Shown: in pieces, positions 1-8,673 of the stretch
Layout: the number at the start of each line of letters is the position of its first letter
How positions within the stretch are numbered: the stretch's first letter is position 1
Source of the DNA: Candidatus Zhuqueibacterota bacterium 4484_87
GTDB taxonomy: Bacteria > Zhuqueibacterota > Zhuqueibacteria > Thermofontimicrobiales > Thermofontimicrobiaceae
DNA: 34,033 nt
NCBI GenBank assembly: GCA_002085355.1
Contig: NATN01000012.1
Location: 1-34,033, forward strand
Direction of reading: 5' to 3'
Translations under genes and position numbers: made by a program
The notes under the pieces: generated by a model
The model's database searches: none
Told to the model about the DNA's origin: nothing
Seen by the model: only the letters and a program-made list of their open reading frames with translations

Positions 1-918
1 CGATTCCGTGTGTCTATTTTGCCAATTGTTACTTCCCAATACAATCGAAAATACGAAAGCGTCGTCATTCGCGTGCTCGATGACCGCAAAGTAATAAAAA
101 ATCTGGATGCCCTTGGATTTGATGAAATAGCCAAACGCGAGTTTGTTAGCGCGATAAAAAAACCACAGGGAATGGTAATCCTGACAGGGCCTACAGGAAG
201 CGGTAAGAGCACAACTTTAGTAGCTGCTCTGAACTATGTGATGAATCCCGAGCTCAATGTACTGACGGTTGAGGACCCGGTGGAATACAACATTCGAGGC
301 GCGAGGCAGTTGAAGATCAGCCACAAAATGGACTTTGATCAGGCAATTCGGGCAATTTTGCGGCATGACCCGGACATCGTCATGGTGGGTGAGATCCGTG
401 ATGCGAAAACGGCTGAGATTGGTATCAAATTGGCAAACACGGGTCATTTAACCTTCAGCACCTTGCATACGAACGATTCAGCCAGCGTTGTTTCACGACT
501 ATACAAAATGGGAATCGAACCCTTTTTGATCGCCTATGCCATCAATTTGGTTGTGGCGCAGCGCCTTGTACGGAAATTGTGTCCGCACTGTCGTAAGCCA
601 ATCAGTGAAAGCGAAAAAGAGAATGCGTTACAGTTAGGAATCACAGAAGAGGAATTGGAGAAAGCAACAATTTATGAGCCTGTTGGTTGTGACAAATGCA
701 ATAGAGGCTACAAAGGAAGAATGGGAATTTACGAAGCGCTCCCATTTACACATGAGATCAGAAAAATTATTTTAAAGGCATCACAAGAATTAGATGAAGA
801 TGCCGTCAGAGAAGCAGCCCAAAGGCATGGGATGCTTACACTAAGGCAGTCAGCAATTCGGCTGGCATTACAAGGAGTAACCAGTCTGGAAGAAGTAGCT
901 GCCGTAACTTCAGAATAA
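1..918 (+). CDS. Type IV pilus/type II secretion assembly ATPase (PilB/GspE family), 5'-truncated by the window edge
   Basis: Frame is open from base 1 (RFRVSILPIV...); the listed start at 10 is only a GTG inside the gene. Walker A GPTGSGKSTT, Asp box TVEDPVE, Walker B LRHDPDIVMVGEIRD, His box STLHTNDS, zinc motif CPHC...CDKC all intact. Confidence 0.95.
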   Translation, partial: RFRVSILPIVTSQYNRKYESVVIRVLDDRKVIKNLDALGFDEIAKREFVSAIKKPQGMVILTGPTGSGKSTTLVAALNYVMNPELNVLTVEDPVEYNIRGARQLKISHKMDFDQAIRAILRHDPDIVMVGEIRDAKTAEIGIKLANTGHLTFSTLHTNDSASVVSRLYKMGIEPFLIAYAINLVVAQRLVRKLCPHCRKPISESEKENALQLGITEEELEKATIYEPVGCDKCNRGYKGRMGIYEALPFTHEIRKIILKASQELDEDAVREAAQRHGMLTLRQSAIRLALQGVTSLEEVAAVTSE

Positions 919-935
919 GAAAGCAGAGGAATGAC

Positions 936-1337
936 ATGGGAAAAGTACTATTGGTTGATGACGATCCTGTCATGCAACGTTATACGGGGCACATTTTGGA
1001 AAAGGGCGGTTTTGATCTTGATACGGCATCTGATGCCTTCGAGGCCATCAATAAAGCGCAACAAATTTCGTATGATCTGGTAGTTGTTGACTTGGTTCTC
1101 CCTGGTCCTTTGAATGGCGTTGATACAATCAGAGAAATCCGAAAAAGCTCTCCGTCGGCTAAAATTATCGCCTATTCAGGGTTCAGCGACAATGATATCA
1201 CGGAAAGAGTTTCGCTTGCAGGCGCCGATCATTTTTTAACAAAACCATTTAAACCAAATGAATTAATGGCTCTCATTCGGGGGAAAGCTGAAAATGAGAT
1301 CGCCACTAAAAGCGATCTTAACATTCAATTTGCTTAA
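936..1337 (+). CDS. Single-domain CheY-like response regulator receiver (copy 1)
   Basis: LLVDDD, VVDLVLPGPLNG phosphoacceptor region, IIAYSGF, FLTKPFKP. Confidence 0.9.
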   Translation: MGKVLLVDDDPVMQRYTGHILEKGGFDLDTASDAFEAINKAQQISYDLVVVDLVLPGPLNGVDTIREIRKSSPSAKIIAYSGFSDNDITERVSLAGADHFLTKPFKPNELMALIRGKAENEIATKSDLNIQFA

Positions 1338-1384
1338 AACACGAAAGGAATCTTTATCATCAACAACTGTGAGGAGGATGCGTA

Positions 1385-1741
1385 ATGGGCAAAATTTTAA
1401 TTGTCGATGACGAGAAGGACATGTGCGAAGTTCTGGCACAATATTTCTCCAGTGAGGGGCATGAGGTGGATTGTGCTTATGATGCGGAACAGGCAATTCA
1501 TAAATCACAAAATAAAAAATACCATTTTGCGCTCGTTGATCTGGTTATGCCGGGCCGCATGAATGGCATTGATGTGATTCGCCAAATTAAGCAGGATTCA
1601 CCAAAAACAAAAATCATCGCATATTCAGGATTTTGCGATCTGGATATTGCGGACAGAGTTGTGAATGCCGGCGCAAATCATTTCCTGACAAAGCCATTTA
1701 AGCAACAACAGTTATCGTATCTTATGTTTAACACGAATTAG
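1385..1741 (+). CDS. Single-domain CheY-like response regulator receiver (copy 2)
   Basis: ILIVDDE, LVDLVMPGRMNG, IIAYSGF, FLTKPFK; closely related to copies 1 and 3. Confidence 0.9.
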   Translation: MGKILIVDDEKDMCEVLAQYFSSEGHEVDCAYDAEQAIHKSQNKKYHFALVDLVMPGRMNGIDVIRQIKQDSPKTKIIAYSGFCDLDIADRVVNAGANHFLTKPFKQQQLSYLMFNTN

Positions 1742-1799
1742 AAAACAGTAAATAATAGGTGACAGTAAAGCCAGACAATTAAATCGCGGAGTAAAAAAA

Positions 1800-2189
1800 A
1801 TGGCAAGGATACTAATCATCGACGACGAAGTGGAAATGCGGGATATTTCGTCTCAAATTTTCGAACTGGAGGGACATGACGTTTCAACTTCTGCTGACGC
1901 AGAGGATGCAGTTTTCAAAATAAAAAATAACAAATACGATGTTCTATTGGTTGACCTTGTATTGCCCGGCAAGATGAATGGGCTGGACATAATCAAACAG
2001 GCGCGGATCAATATGCCTCGGGCGCACATCATCGCATATTCCGGTTTTAGCGGTCACGACATAACTGAAAAAGTCATTCGTGCCGGAGCGGATAATTTTA
2101 TCACTAAACCGTTTAAGCGAAAGGAATTGGTGGATTTGGTAAATGCATTTGTGTATCGAAGTAATGATAAATCAGCGATCATTCAATAA
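1800..2189 (+). CDS. Single-domain CheY-like response regulator receiver (copy 3)
   Basis: ILIIDDE, LVDLVLPGKMNG, IIAYSGF, FITKPFK. Confidence 0.9.
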   Translation: MARILIIDDEVEMRDISSQIFELEGHDVSTSADAEDAVFKIKNNKYDVLLVDLVLPGKMNGLDIIKQARINMPRAHIIAYSGFSGHDITEKVIRAGADNFITKPFKRKELVDLVNAFVYRSNDKSAIIQ

Positions 2190-2240
2190 ACAGGACGAAA
2201 AAGATCAAGACGATGGATTTATTAACAGGTGAATTGAGCG

Positions 2241-3212
2241 ATGCAAAAATTAAATTCGATTTCAAAAGGAGTTACCAAACTGTCAATGAATATCCACGAT
2301 TATGAACAGATATCATTTCGGCAGGCTCTGAAGTGGTGGAATCTTGTACGCTGGTTATCCACCATCAGTTTTCTCGCGTTGGGAATCATCCAAATAAGCG
2401 CCAGTGGCTTTACTTTTCCTATTCCCGCTTTTGTCTTGACATTGTTGGCAATCACTCTCTTGAACACTGTTTACAGTCTCTGGATCGATCATTTTCATTA
2501 CAACATCATTTTTCCCATTATTCATAATTTGCTGGATATCATCATTTTTTCGATGGCTATTTTTATGACCGGTGGGATTAAAAGTCCCTTTTTGTGGGGC
2601 TATCTTATCCCGATTCTTACGTCAAGTATCACCATAGGCAGGACGATGGGATTTTTTGCTTCATCATTGAGCATTCTCAGTCTGTGGGCTATCTCGCAGC
2701 TTTCGCAGTCTCCCATTATGATAAATTTGAAAGCGAATTATGACGTCTTCAATTACAATCAATTTGAAATAAAAACTCTTCTCTCCTACGCTTGTTTGTT
2801 CTTTCTGGTCTATTTTATTTCGTCTTTTTTGGCAAATTCATTGCGCGAGCAAAATTCAAATCTAAAAGCGCTGAATGAACAATTAATAGACAAAACGAAT
2901 CAGATTTTGAAATCTCAGGAAAAAATATTGGAGATGGAACGTCGCGACACACTTTACCAGGCGGCAATGACAATGCAGCATGAAATCAATAATCCTCTGA
3001 CTATTGTATCGCTGAACACCGAAATGTTGGTTAAGGAAACTCCTTACGTCAACCCAAAACGGATTAAGACCATTAATGATTCAATTGAGAGAATCAAAAA
3101 CATTTTAAATAAAATGCGCTCACTACAGGCAAAATCTCTGAAAAAACGGGATGCGCTGAGTGGGCTGGAAATTTTTGAATTAAATGAAAACGAAAATCAG
3201 ATAATTTTGTGA
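2241..3212 (+). CDS. Multi-TM sensor-like protein ending in a HisKA-type DHp domain, no HATPase domain
   Basis: About six hydrophobic segments, then coiled region and H-box MQHEINNPLTIVSLNTEML; ORF stops after the second DHp helix with no N/G1/G2 boxes. Confidence 0.8.
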   Translation: MQKLNSISKGVTKLSMNIHDYEQISFRQALKWWNLVRWLSTISFLALGIIQISASGFTFPIPAFVLTLLAITLLNTVYSLWIDHFHYNIIFPIIHNLLDIIIFSMAIFMTGGIKSPFLWGYLIPILTSSITIGRTMGFFASSLSILSLWAISQLSQSPIMINLKANYDVFNYNQFEIKTLLSYACLFFLVYFISSFLANSLREQNSNLKALNEQLIDKTNQILKSQEKILEMERRDTLYQAAMTMQHEINNPLTIVSLNTEMLVKETPYVNPKRIKTINDSIERIKNILNKMRSLQAKSLKKRDALSGLEIFELNENENQIIL

Positions 3213-3213
3213 A

Positions 3214-4431
3214 ATGGAAAATTTGAATAAAATATTTGATAAAATCTTGGAAAATGTCCCGGATTATGCAACAGATATTGAGCGACAGGTATTGATTCGT
3301 CGAGGCATCAAATCTTTGACTCCGAACGAATTGAATGTGATCATTTCACAAATTAATAACTATTTGATCTTTATGCGCGAATCAGAAGCGTCAGACATTG
3401 AAATCGGTGGCTCTACAGCACTCGGACGGATCTGGTTTCGCGTGTACGGAGAGAAAAAGCCTTATCCTGAATTAGGGCTCTTTACGCAGGATCAGACAAA
3501 TATTTTTTGCCAGGCGATTTTAAGCGATAAACAATGGGAGCGCCTTTTGGATTGGCGTGCAACTGATTTCTCCCATCTCATTGAAAAAGACGGCACACTC
3601 TACCGTTGGCGCGCCACCGTTTATTTTGACATGGGACATTTAGCGCTCAACATGCGCGCTATTTCAGATAAAATTTATCCTTTCGCAAGCTATCAATTTG
3701 CCCCCGGCGTAGCAAAGCATTTATCGCTGGGGCATGAAAAACAGGGTCTGGTGCTCATCACAGGCATCACTGGCAGCGGGAAAAGCACAACCATGGACAG
3801 TATCATTGACGCTAACAATCGCAGCTTTTCCGGTCATATTGTCATCATTGGGGATCCAATAGAGCAGATCCACCAGTCAAAAAAGTGCATCGTCCGGCAC
3901 CGCGAAGTAGGTAGAGATGTACTTTCTTTCAAAGATGGAGCTGTTCAGGCGCTGCGCCAGGACCCGGACATAATCGTTGTCGGCGAAATGAGAGATTCGG
4001 AAACGATTATGACTTGTCTTGAAATTACAGACACAGGGCATAAAGTATTTTCAACATTGCACACAAGTTCTGCGGTGGAAACGATCGACAGAATCATTGC
4101 CGAATGCCCTCCTATCGAACAGGAGCGGGTGCGCAACCGATTGGCTGATGTGCTGAAAGTTATTATTTCGCAAAAATTGGTTCCAACAATCGATGGAAAA
4201 TTAATACTTGCTAAAGAAATAATGGTCGTTGACAGCGCTGTGAAAGCAGCAATTCGTAACAATAATACCCATGAAATTTACCAGATGATCAGCGAACGCG
4301 GTCATTTGGGAATGACCACGCTTGAACAAGATTTAGTTCGACTATACAGAAACAGGCAAATTTCAAAAGAAAATGTGTATAACTTTGCAAATAACAAAAA
4401 ACGAGCGCATGAATTAATGACTTCTGAATAA
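3214..4431 (+). CDS. PilT-like retraction ATPase
   Basis: EASDIEIGG N-domain motif, Walker A GITGSGKSTT, GDPIEQIH, LRQDPDIIVVGEMRD, STLHTSSA. Confidence 0.9.
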   Translation: MENLNKIFDKILENVPDYATDIERQVLIRRGIKSLTPNELNVIISQINNYLIFMRESEASDIEIGGSTALGRIWFRVYGEKKPYPELGLFTQDQTNIFCQAILSDKQWERLLDWRATDFSHLIEKDGTLYRWRATVYFDMGHLALNMRAISDKIYPFASYQFAPGVAKHLSLGHEKQGLVLITGITGSGKSTTMDSIIDANNRSFSGHIVIIGDPIEQIHQSKKCIVRHREVGRDVLSFKDGAVQALRQDPDIIVVGEMRDSETIMTCLEITDTGHKVFSTLHTSSAVETIDRIIAECPPIEQERVRNRLADVLKVIISQKLVPTIDGKLILAKEIMVVDSAVKAAIRNNNTHEIYQMISERGHLGMTTLEQDLVRLYRNRQISKENVYNFANNKKRAHELMTSE

Positions 4432-4447
4432 GTGAATTGAGGGAACG

Positions 4448-6040
4448 ATGGACAAATTAGCTTTAGGAATTTATTTTGATGGACTTTACGTCCACGCTGC
4501 GCTTGTGAAAAAAGAACACGGCTTAATTTCCATAGAGTCGCTGGAATCTTTCCGGCTTTACGATTCGCTGGAGCAGACAGAAGAGATCGAAAACAGCGAC
4601 CTGCCGCAAAATGGTGAACAACCAACAAATCCAGAAGATCCGTTTGGTTTTGATCTTGATGGATCTGCCCAATCAGGTGATGTCACTGAGGCAAGGGGCA
4701 ATATTGACGTCATCGTTGAAATGCTGGCAAAAATGGCGCCGGAAGGCTGCCCTATCGCCTTTAATTTGCACAATTCCAATGTCATCTACACTGTCGTCGA
4801 TGTTGACAAAAAGGTATCGAAATCTCAGCTAAAAAAACTCATCGCGGAAGAATTAGCAAAGGCAAACGAACAGGAATCCGTTTCCGGACAGATTGGTTTC
4901 GCGCCAATCGCTGATTTAAGTTATCTGGGCGTTGTTCATAAAGACCCATTAATTTTCGCAAATTTACTATCAGAAGCTGTCCGCCTGATGCATCGACAGT
5001 CTCAACCGATCAAATTGATTGATACCATTGAATTTTCATTGGCAGAGCTTGTCCATGAAACTTATCAGTTATCTGATGTGGACAGAACAGCCGTCGTCCT
5101 GTTCAGCCAAAATTTCACAAAAATTTTCTTCATGAAGGGCTCGAAAATCGATTACATTTTGCCAACCATTCACATCGGCATTCGATCGAGCAAAATTTGC
5201 GAAACCGCATTTTCAAAACTGTTATACGAATTAGATTTCAAAGGGCTTGAACTACCGCGGCAGATCGTGCTGACAGGAGAAGTTGATGCGATAGATGCGG
5301 AAGATTTTTTCCAGACAAAATTCCCGAACATTAACATCGTGAAATTTGAAGTCAGTGAATCCTATCTCGCGCCGCATCTTCAAGGCTTGGCAGGCAAAAC
5401 CTCGCCCTACAGCGTTGCCATTGCTCTGGCAACAAAAGTCTTGCGTCCCAAAAAAGAAAGAATTTACAAAAACAACTTTGTTCCGAAAAAAGTCAGGGAA
5501 CAGCAATCCCAATTTGTTATTGCCTGGCATGGCTTTGCCATGATAGGTCTGGTTTTTTTGACGCTCATTTTGCTTTTTTTAAAATCTTCGGCGATCAATA
5601 GCGATATTGCCAAAGTGAAAAATTCACTTGAAGAAATCAATTTTGATCTGTCGCAGCTCAAAAACGTTGAGCATGATGTGGATAGCCTGCGTCTGGAAAT
5701 TAGCCATTTGGAAAAAGGAACATCACTGATTGATTCGTTATCGGCTGTTACAACTCGTTGGACGCCCTTGATAAAAACCTTCTCTGATGCGTATGAAAAA
5801 ATTGGGAAATTTACTATCAAAAAATTTGAAAGCGTCAGCGATGAAAAAATGGTTGTGAGTCTGAATTTGTCAAGATTGGAGCAAGTCGCCCTGCTGGAAA
5901 GATTTATCTCTGATAGCAAGGTTCTGTCAGTGGGTCGTCAGAAAACCGAAGATCAAGGCGAAATACTGGAAATGACAATCGAATGCGATTTGAGTCATCA
6001 GAAATTAAAAAAGCCTGAAGCGGCAAAAATAAATAATTAA
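4448..6040 (+). CDS. PilM-PilN-like (GspL-like) fusion: actin-like cytoplasmic domain, TM helix, periplasmic coiled coil
   Basis: N-terminal LALGIYFDGLYVHAALV, large cytoplasmic domain, TM FVIAWHGFAMIGLVFLTLILLFL near residue 365, then coiled-coil and small PilN-like domain; position between PilT and PilO-like genes. Confidence 0.7.
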   Translation: MDKLALGIYFDGLYVHAALVKKEHGLISIESLESFRLYDSLEQTEEIENSDLPQNGEQPTNPEDPFGFDLDGSAQSGDVTEARGNIDVIVEMLAKMAPEGCPIAFNLHNSNVIYTVVDVDKKVSKSQLKKLIAEELAKANEQESVSGQIGFAPIADLSYLGVVHKDPLIFANLLSEAVRLMHRQSQPIKLIDTIEFSLAELVHETYQLSDVDRTAVVLFSQNFTKIFFMKGSKIDYILPTIHIGIRSSKICETAFSKLLYELDFKGLELPRQIVLTGEVDAIDAEDFFQTKFPNINIVKFEVSESYLAPHLQGLAGKTSPYSVAIALATKVLRPKKERIYKNNFVPKKVREQQSQFVIAWHGFAMIGLVFLTLILLFLKSSAINSDIAKVKNSLEEINFDLSQLKNVEHDVDSLRLEISHLEKGTSLIDSLSAVTTRWTPLIKTFSDAYEKIGKFTIKKFESVSDEKMVVSLNLSRLEQVALLERFISDSKVLSVGRQKTEDQGEILEMTIECDLSHQKLKKPEAAKINN

Positions 6041-6058
6041 ACTGGTCTGATAAAAGCC

Positions 6059-7030
6059 ATGAATAAGATTGTAAGAAATACACTTATTTTGTCCTCTGTA
6101 TGGGTATTGATGCTGATTATTGGTCTGGTGTATATTTATGGTCACCAGAAAAAAATACTCGACAAACTCAGTGCAGAGGAAAAGAAAAAATCAGAACGAT
6201 TGGAGGATCTACGTTCTCTTCAAAGTGATTTATCAGAATTGCTCTCCTATTACAATCAGTTAAAGGAAAACAGTTTGCGCTTCAAAGGGACGCTGGCTTC
6301 GTTTGTTTCTCCGGGCGAAACATTTGATTACATTCGTCGCGAGCTGTTGAGGACAAATTCTTCGATCAAACTGGATATGGACTTTGAGAGTGAATCACCA
6401 TTTAAAAATATGATTAAACGGAATTATAATTTGAAAGGTACTGGGAAATTTACCGATATTTATAGTTTCATCTGGTTTCTGGAAAATGGACCAGTCTTTT
6501 ATAATTTAACATCATTGACTGTTGAAAAGCTTGATCCAACAGCGAGCGCAGAAATTGAATTCACTCAGGCAGACGAAGCTACATTCAACTTCAGCCTCAT
6601 CGGTTATGATCGCAAAGAAGGCCCTAAAATCGCTGAAATTAACAATGAGTACGGAGAGCCAGAGCATATCGTCAATTTGCTTGAGGAGATAAATCCGTTT
6701 CGCAAAGCAACTGTCAAAGCTCGTCCGTCTCAATACGCAAACAATTCGCCGGCTCCAGTGAAAAGACCATATACAGCGCGCGCATTGGAGACAAACAGAC
6801 AGTCCGCTGCTCCAAAATTACCGGAAATAAACAGCGCGTGCGAAGTTTTAGCAATTACCCCTTTTTCTGTACTCATCAAAGAAGCGAATGGTAAAATAGT
6901 AAAACTCCGCAAAGGCGACAAAATTTACGGCGGGACCTTAACTTCATTGGACGCAAAAACAGGAAAGGCAATTTTTCAGTATGACAATTCATCAGGATCG
7001 AGAAAAGTTGTATTAACAATGCAAAAATAG
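6059..7030 (+). CDS. PilO-like protein with C-terminal PilP/GspC-like domain
   Basis: N-terminal TM plus coiled coil (PilO layout), then C-terminal ACEVLAITPFSVLIKEANGKIVKLRKGDKIYGGTLTSLDAKTGKAIF. Confidence 0.65.
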   Translation: MNKIVRNTLILSSVWVLMLIIGLVYIYGHQKKILDKLSAEEKKKSERLEDLRSLQSDLSELLSYYNQLKENSLRFKGTLASFVSPGETFDYIRRELLRTNSSIKLDMDFESESPFKNMIKRNYNLKGTGKFTDIYSFIWFLENGPVFYNLTSLTVEKLDPTASAEIEFTQADEATFNFSLIGYDRKEGPKIAEINNEYGEPEHIVNLLEEINPFRKATVKARPSQYANNSPAPVKRPYTARALETNRQSAAPKLPEINSACEVLAITPFSVLIKEANGKIVKLRKGDKIYGGTLTSLDAKTGKAIFQYDNSSGSRKVVLTMQK

Positions 7031-7032
7031 AG

Positions 7033-8670
7033 ATGACAACTATGAGAAAGATGATAATGACAACAGGCGTGGCGATGTGTATTTTTCTCACTGCCGCACT
7101 TTTTGCTCAAAATGAACTACCGCGAGAATACACGCCGCCCGAAGAGTTAATTTCACTCAACAGTGAAATTGACATTGCAACAGCTCTGGATTTATTGAGC
7201 GAATATGCAATCCAATTCGCCAGGAAACCCATTTACGATCCGGAAAAGCATACCGGCCCCATCGGCGTGGACATTCGCAGCATTGCGTGGAAAAAAGCGC
7301 TCGGATTAATTCTCAGCAGGCGCGGACTCTGGTACGTTGAAAAACCGCGTTACATTGAAATCGTCAATGCCGACGAGTATGAATCCAGACTCACGGGTGG
7401 AGACAATTTAAAGCTCGGTGCTGGAGAAGACCTCAAGCCAAATAGCCGGGAAGTAAAGATTGAGACTGTGTTTTTTGAAGGCGACAGAAAAGCATTGAAA
7501 GAAATCGGATTGGATTGGAGTACATTTTATCAAGGAAAAGTTTTCATCGATGCAAATCAGTTGGGTTCGCTGGACATCACTGACAACATGTTTAGCGTTG
7601 GTGCGCGAATCCCGAAAAATGTTGTTGGAGTAGATTTAGAGCTATTGTTAAAAGCATTTGATTCAAAAAAAATCGGCAAAGTGCTGGCGCAGCCGCAGGT
7701 CGTCGTCACTGAAGGAAAAGAAGGCGTCATTCAAGTCGGTCAAGATTTTTCGATAAAAGAACGGGATTTTGCCGGAAATGTCATCGATCGATTTTACAGC
7801 ACTGGTACGATTCTCAGAGTGATGCCCTATGTCATTCAAAAATCAGGCCCGGATGGTAAACCCCTTGAGCCAGTCATTTTTCTGAAAATTCACGTTGAGC
7901 GCAGCACTGCCCACCCGGATGTCGTAAGCACAATTATCAACAAATCCCAGGCAAATTCATATTTACAACTTTACGATGGCGAAGAAACCCTGATTGCTGG
8001 CCTGTACTCCACCGAAAAAAATAGTGTGCGCAAAGGAGTGCCGATTTTGAAGGATATGCCCTGGTGGTTCTTTGGTTTTCCCTACATTTTTGGTTACAAC
8101 CGCACAGAAGAAAACGAGAAAGAATTGGTTATTATCATCAAAGCAAGCCTGTTGAAAGATGTACTAACGAGGCAAAAAGTAACTAAAACGAATGCACTCA
8201 ATTTAAGTCATACAGTAGCACAAAATTACCAAAGCGACTCATTTATCAGAAATGACTTTTCTCAAGTTAATGTCTATCAAAACACTCCGGTGCAGGATTT
8301 TAAGGTTACCACAAATCCGGAGGCAGCGATGATCTCGCAACCCTCATCAATGCCGATACAATCAACAGCGCCGATAGTACAAAATTATAGTCCGCTTCCA
8401 AAATATTGTTTGGGAAAGGTAGTCAAAATAAAGGACCAATTTGCCCTAATCAATTGGCAAAGCAAACCGGAAGTTTTAAATATCGACGGAAGAACAGCAT
8501 CTGTTGTGAGAAAATCAAACAGCAATCGAAAAGTAACAATTATTGGAATAGCCAAAATTCTCGGTACAAGGCAGAATCGATCTGTCGCTAAAATTGCTAA
8601 AAAGAGGCTCAATTCACAAATTCGTGCCGGGGATTTCATTGTTGTCAAACTTAATGCAACTGAGGATTAA
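7033..8670 (+). CDS. Secretin (PilQ/GspD family) with C-terminal extension
   Basis: VLAQPQVVVTEGKEGVIQVG and ETLIAGLYSTEKNSVRKGVPILKDMPWWFFGFPYIFG...KELVIIIKASLL secretin signatures; signal peptide; extension GKVVKIKDQFALINW...IRAGDFIVVKL. Confidence 0.85.
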   Translation: MTTMRKMIMTTGVAMCIFLTAALFAQNELPREYTPPEELISLNSEIDIATALDLLSEYAIQFARKPIYDPEKHTGPIGVDIRSIAWKKALGLILSRRGLWYVEKPRYIEIVNADEYESRLTGGDNLKLGAGEDLKPNSREVKIETVFFEGDRKALKEIGLDWSTFYQGKVFIDANQLGSLDITDNMFSVGARIPKNVVGVDLELLLKAFDSKKIGKVLAQPQVVVTEGKEGVIQVGQDFSIKERDFAGNVIDRFYSTGTILRVMPYVIQKSGPDGKPLEPVIFLKIHVERSTAHPDVVSTIINKSQANSYLQLYDGEETLIAGLYSTEKNSVRKGVPILKDMPWWFFGFPYIFGYNRTEENEKELVIIIKASLLKDVLTRQKVTKTNALNLSHTVAQNYQSDSFIRNDFSQVNVYQNTPVQDFKVTTNPEAAMISQPSSMPIQSTAPIVQNYSPLPKYCLGKVVKIKDQFALINWQSKPEVLNIDGRTASVVRKSNSNRKVTIIGIAKILGTRQNRSVAKIAKKRLNSQIRAGDFIVVKLNATED

Positions 8671-8673
8671 AAA

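Noticed and set aside
5464-5919. 151-aa - strand ORF in the PilM-N-like gene
   Set aside because: Composition mirrors the sense strand; no independent motif or ribosome-binding site noted.
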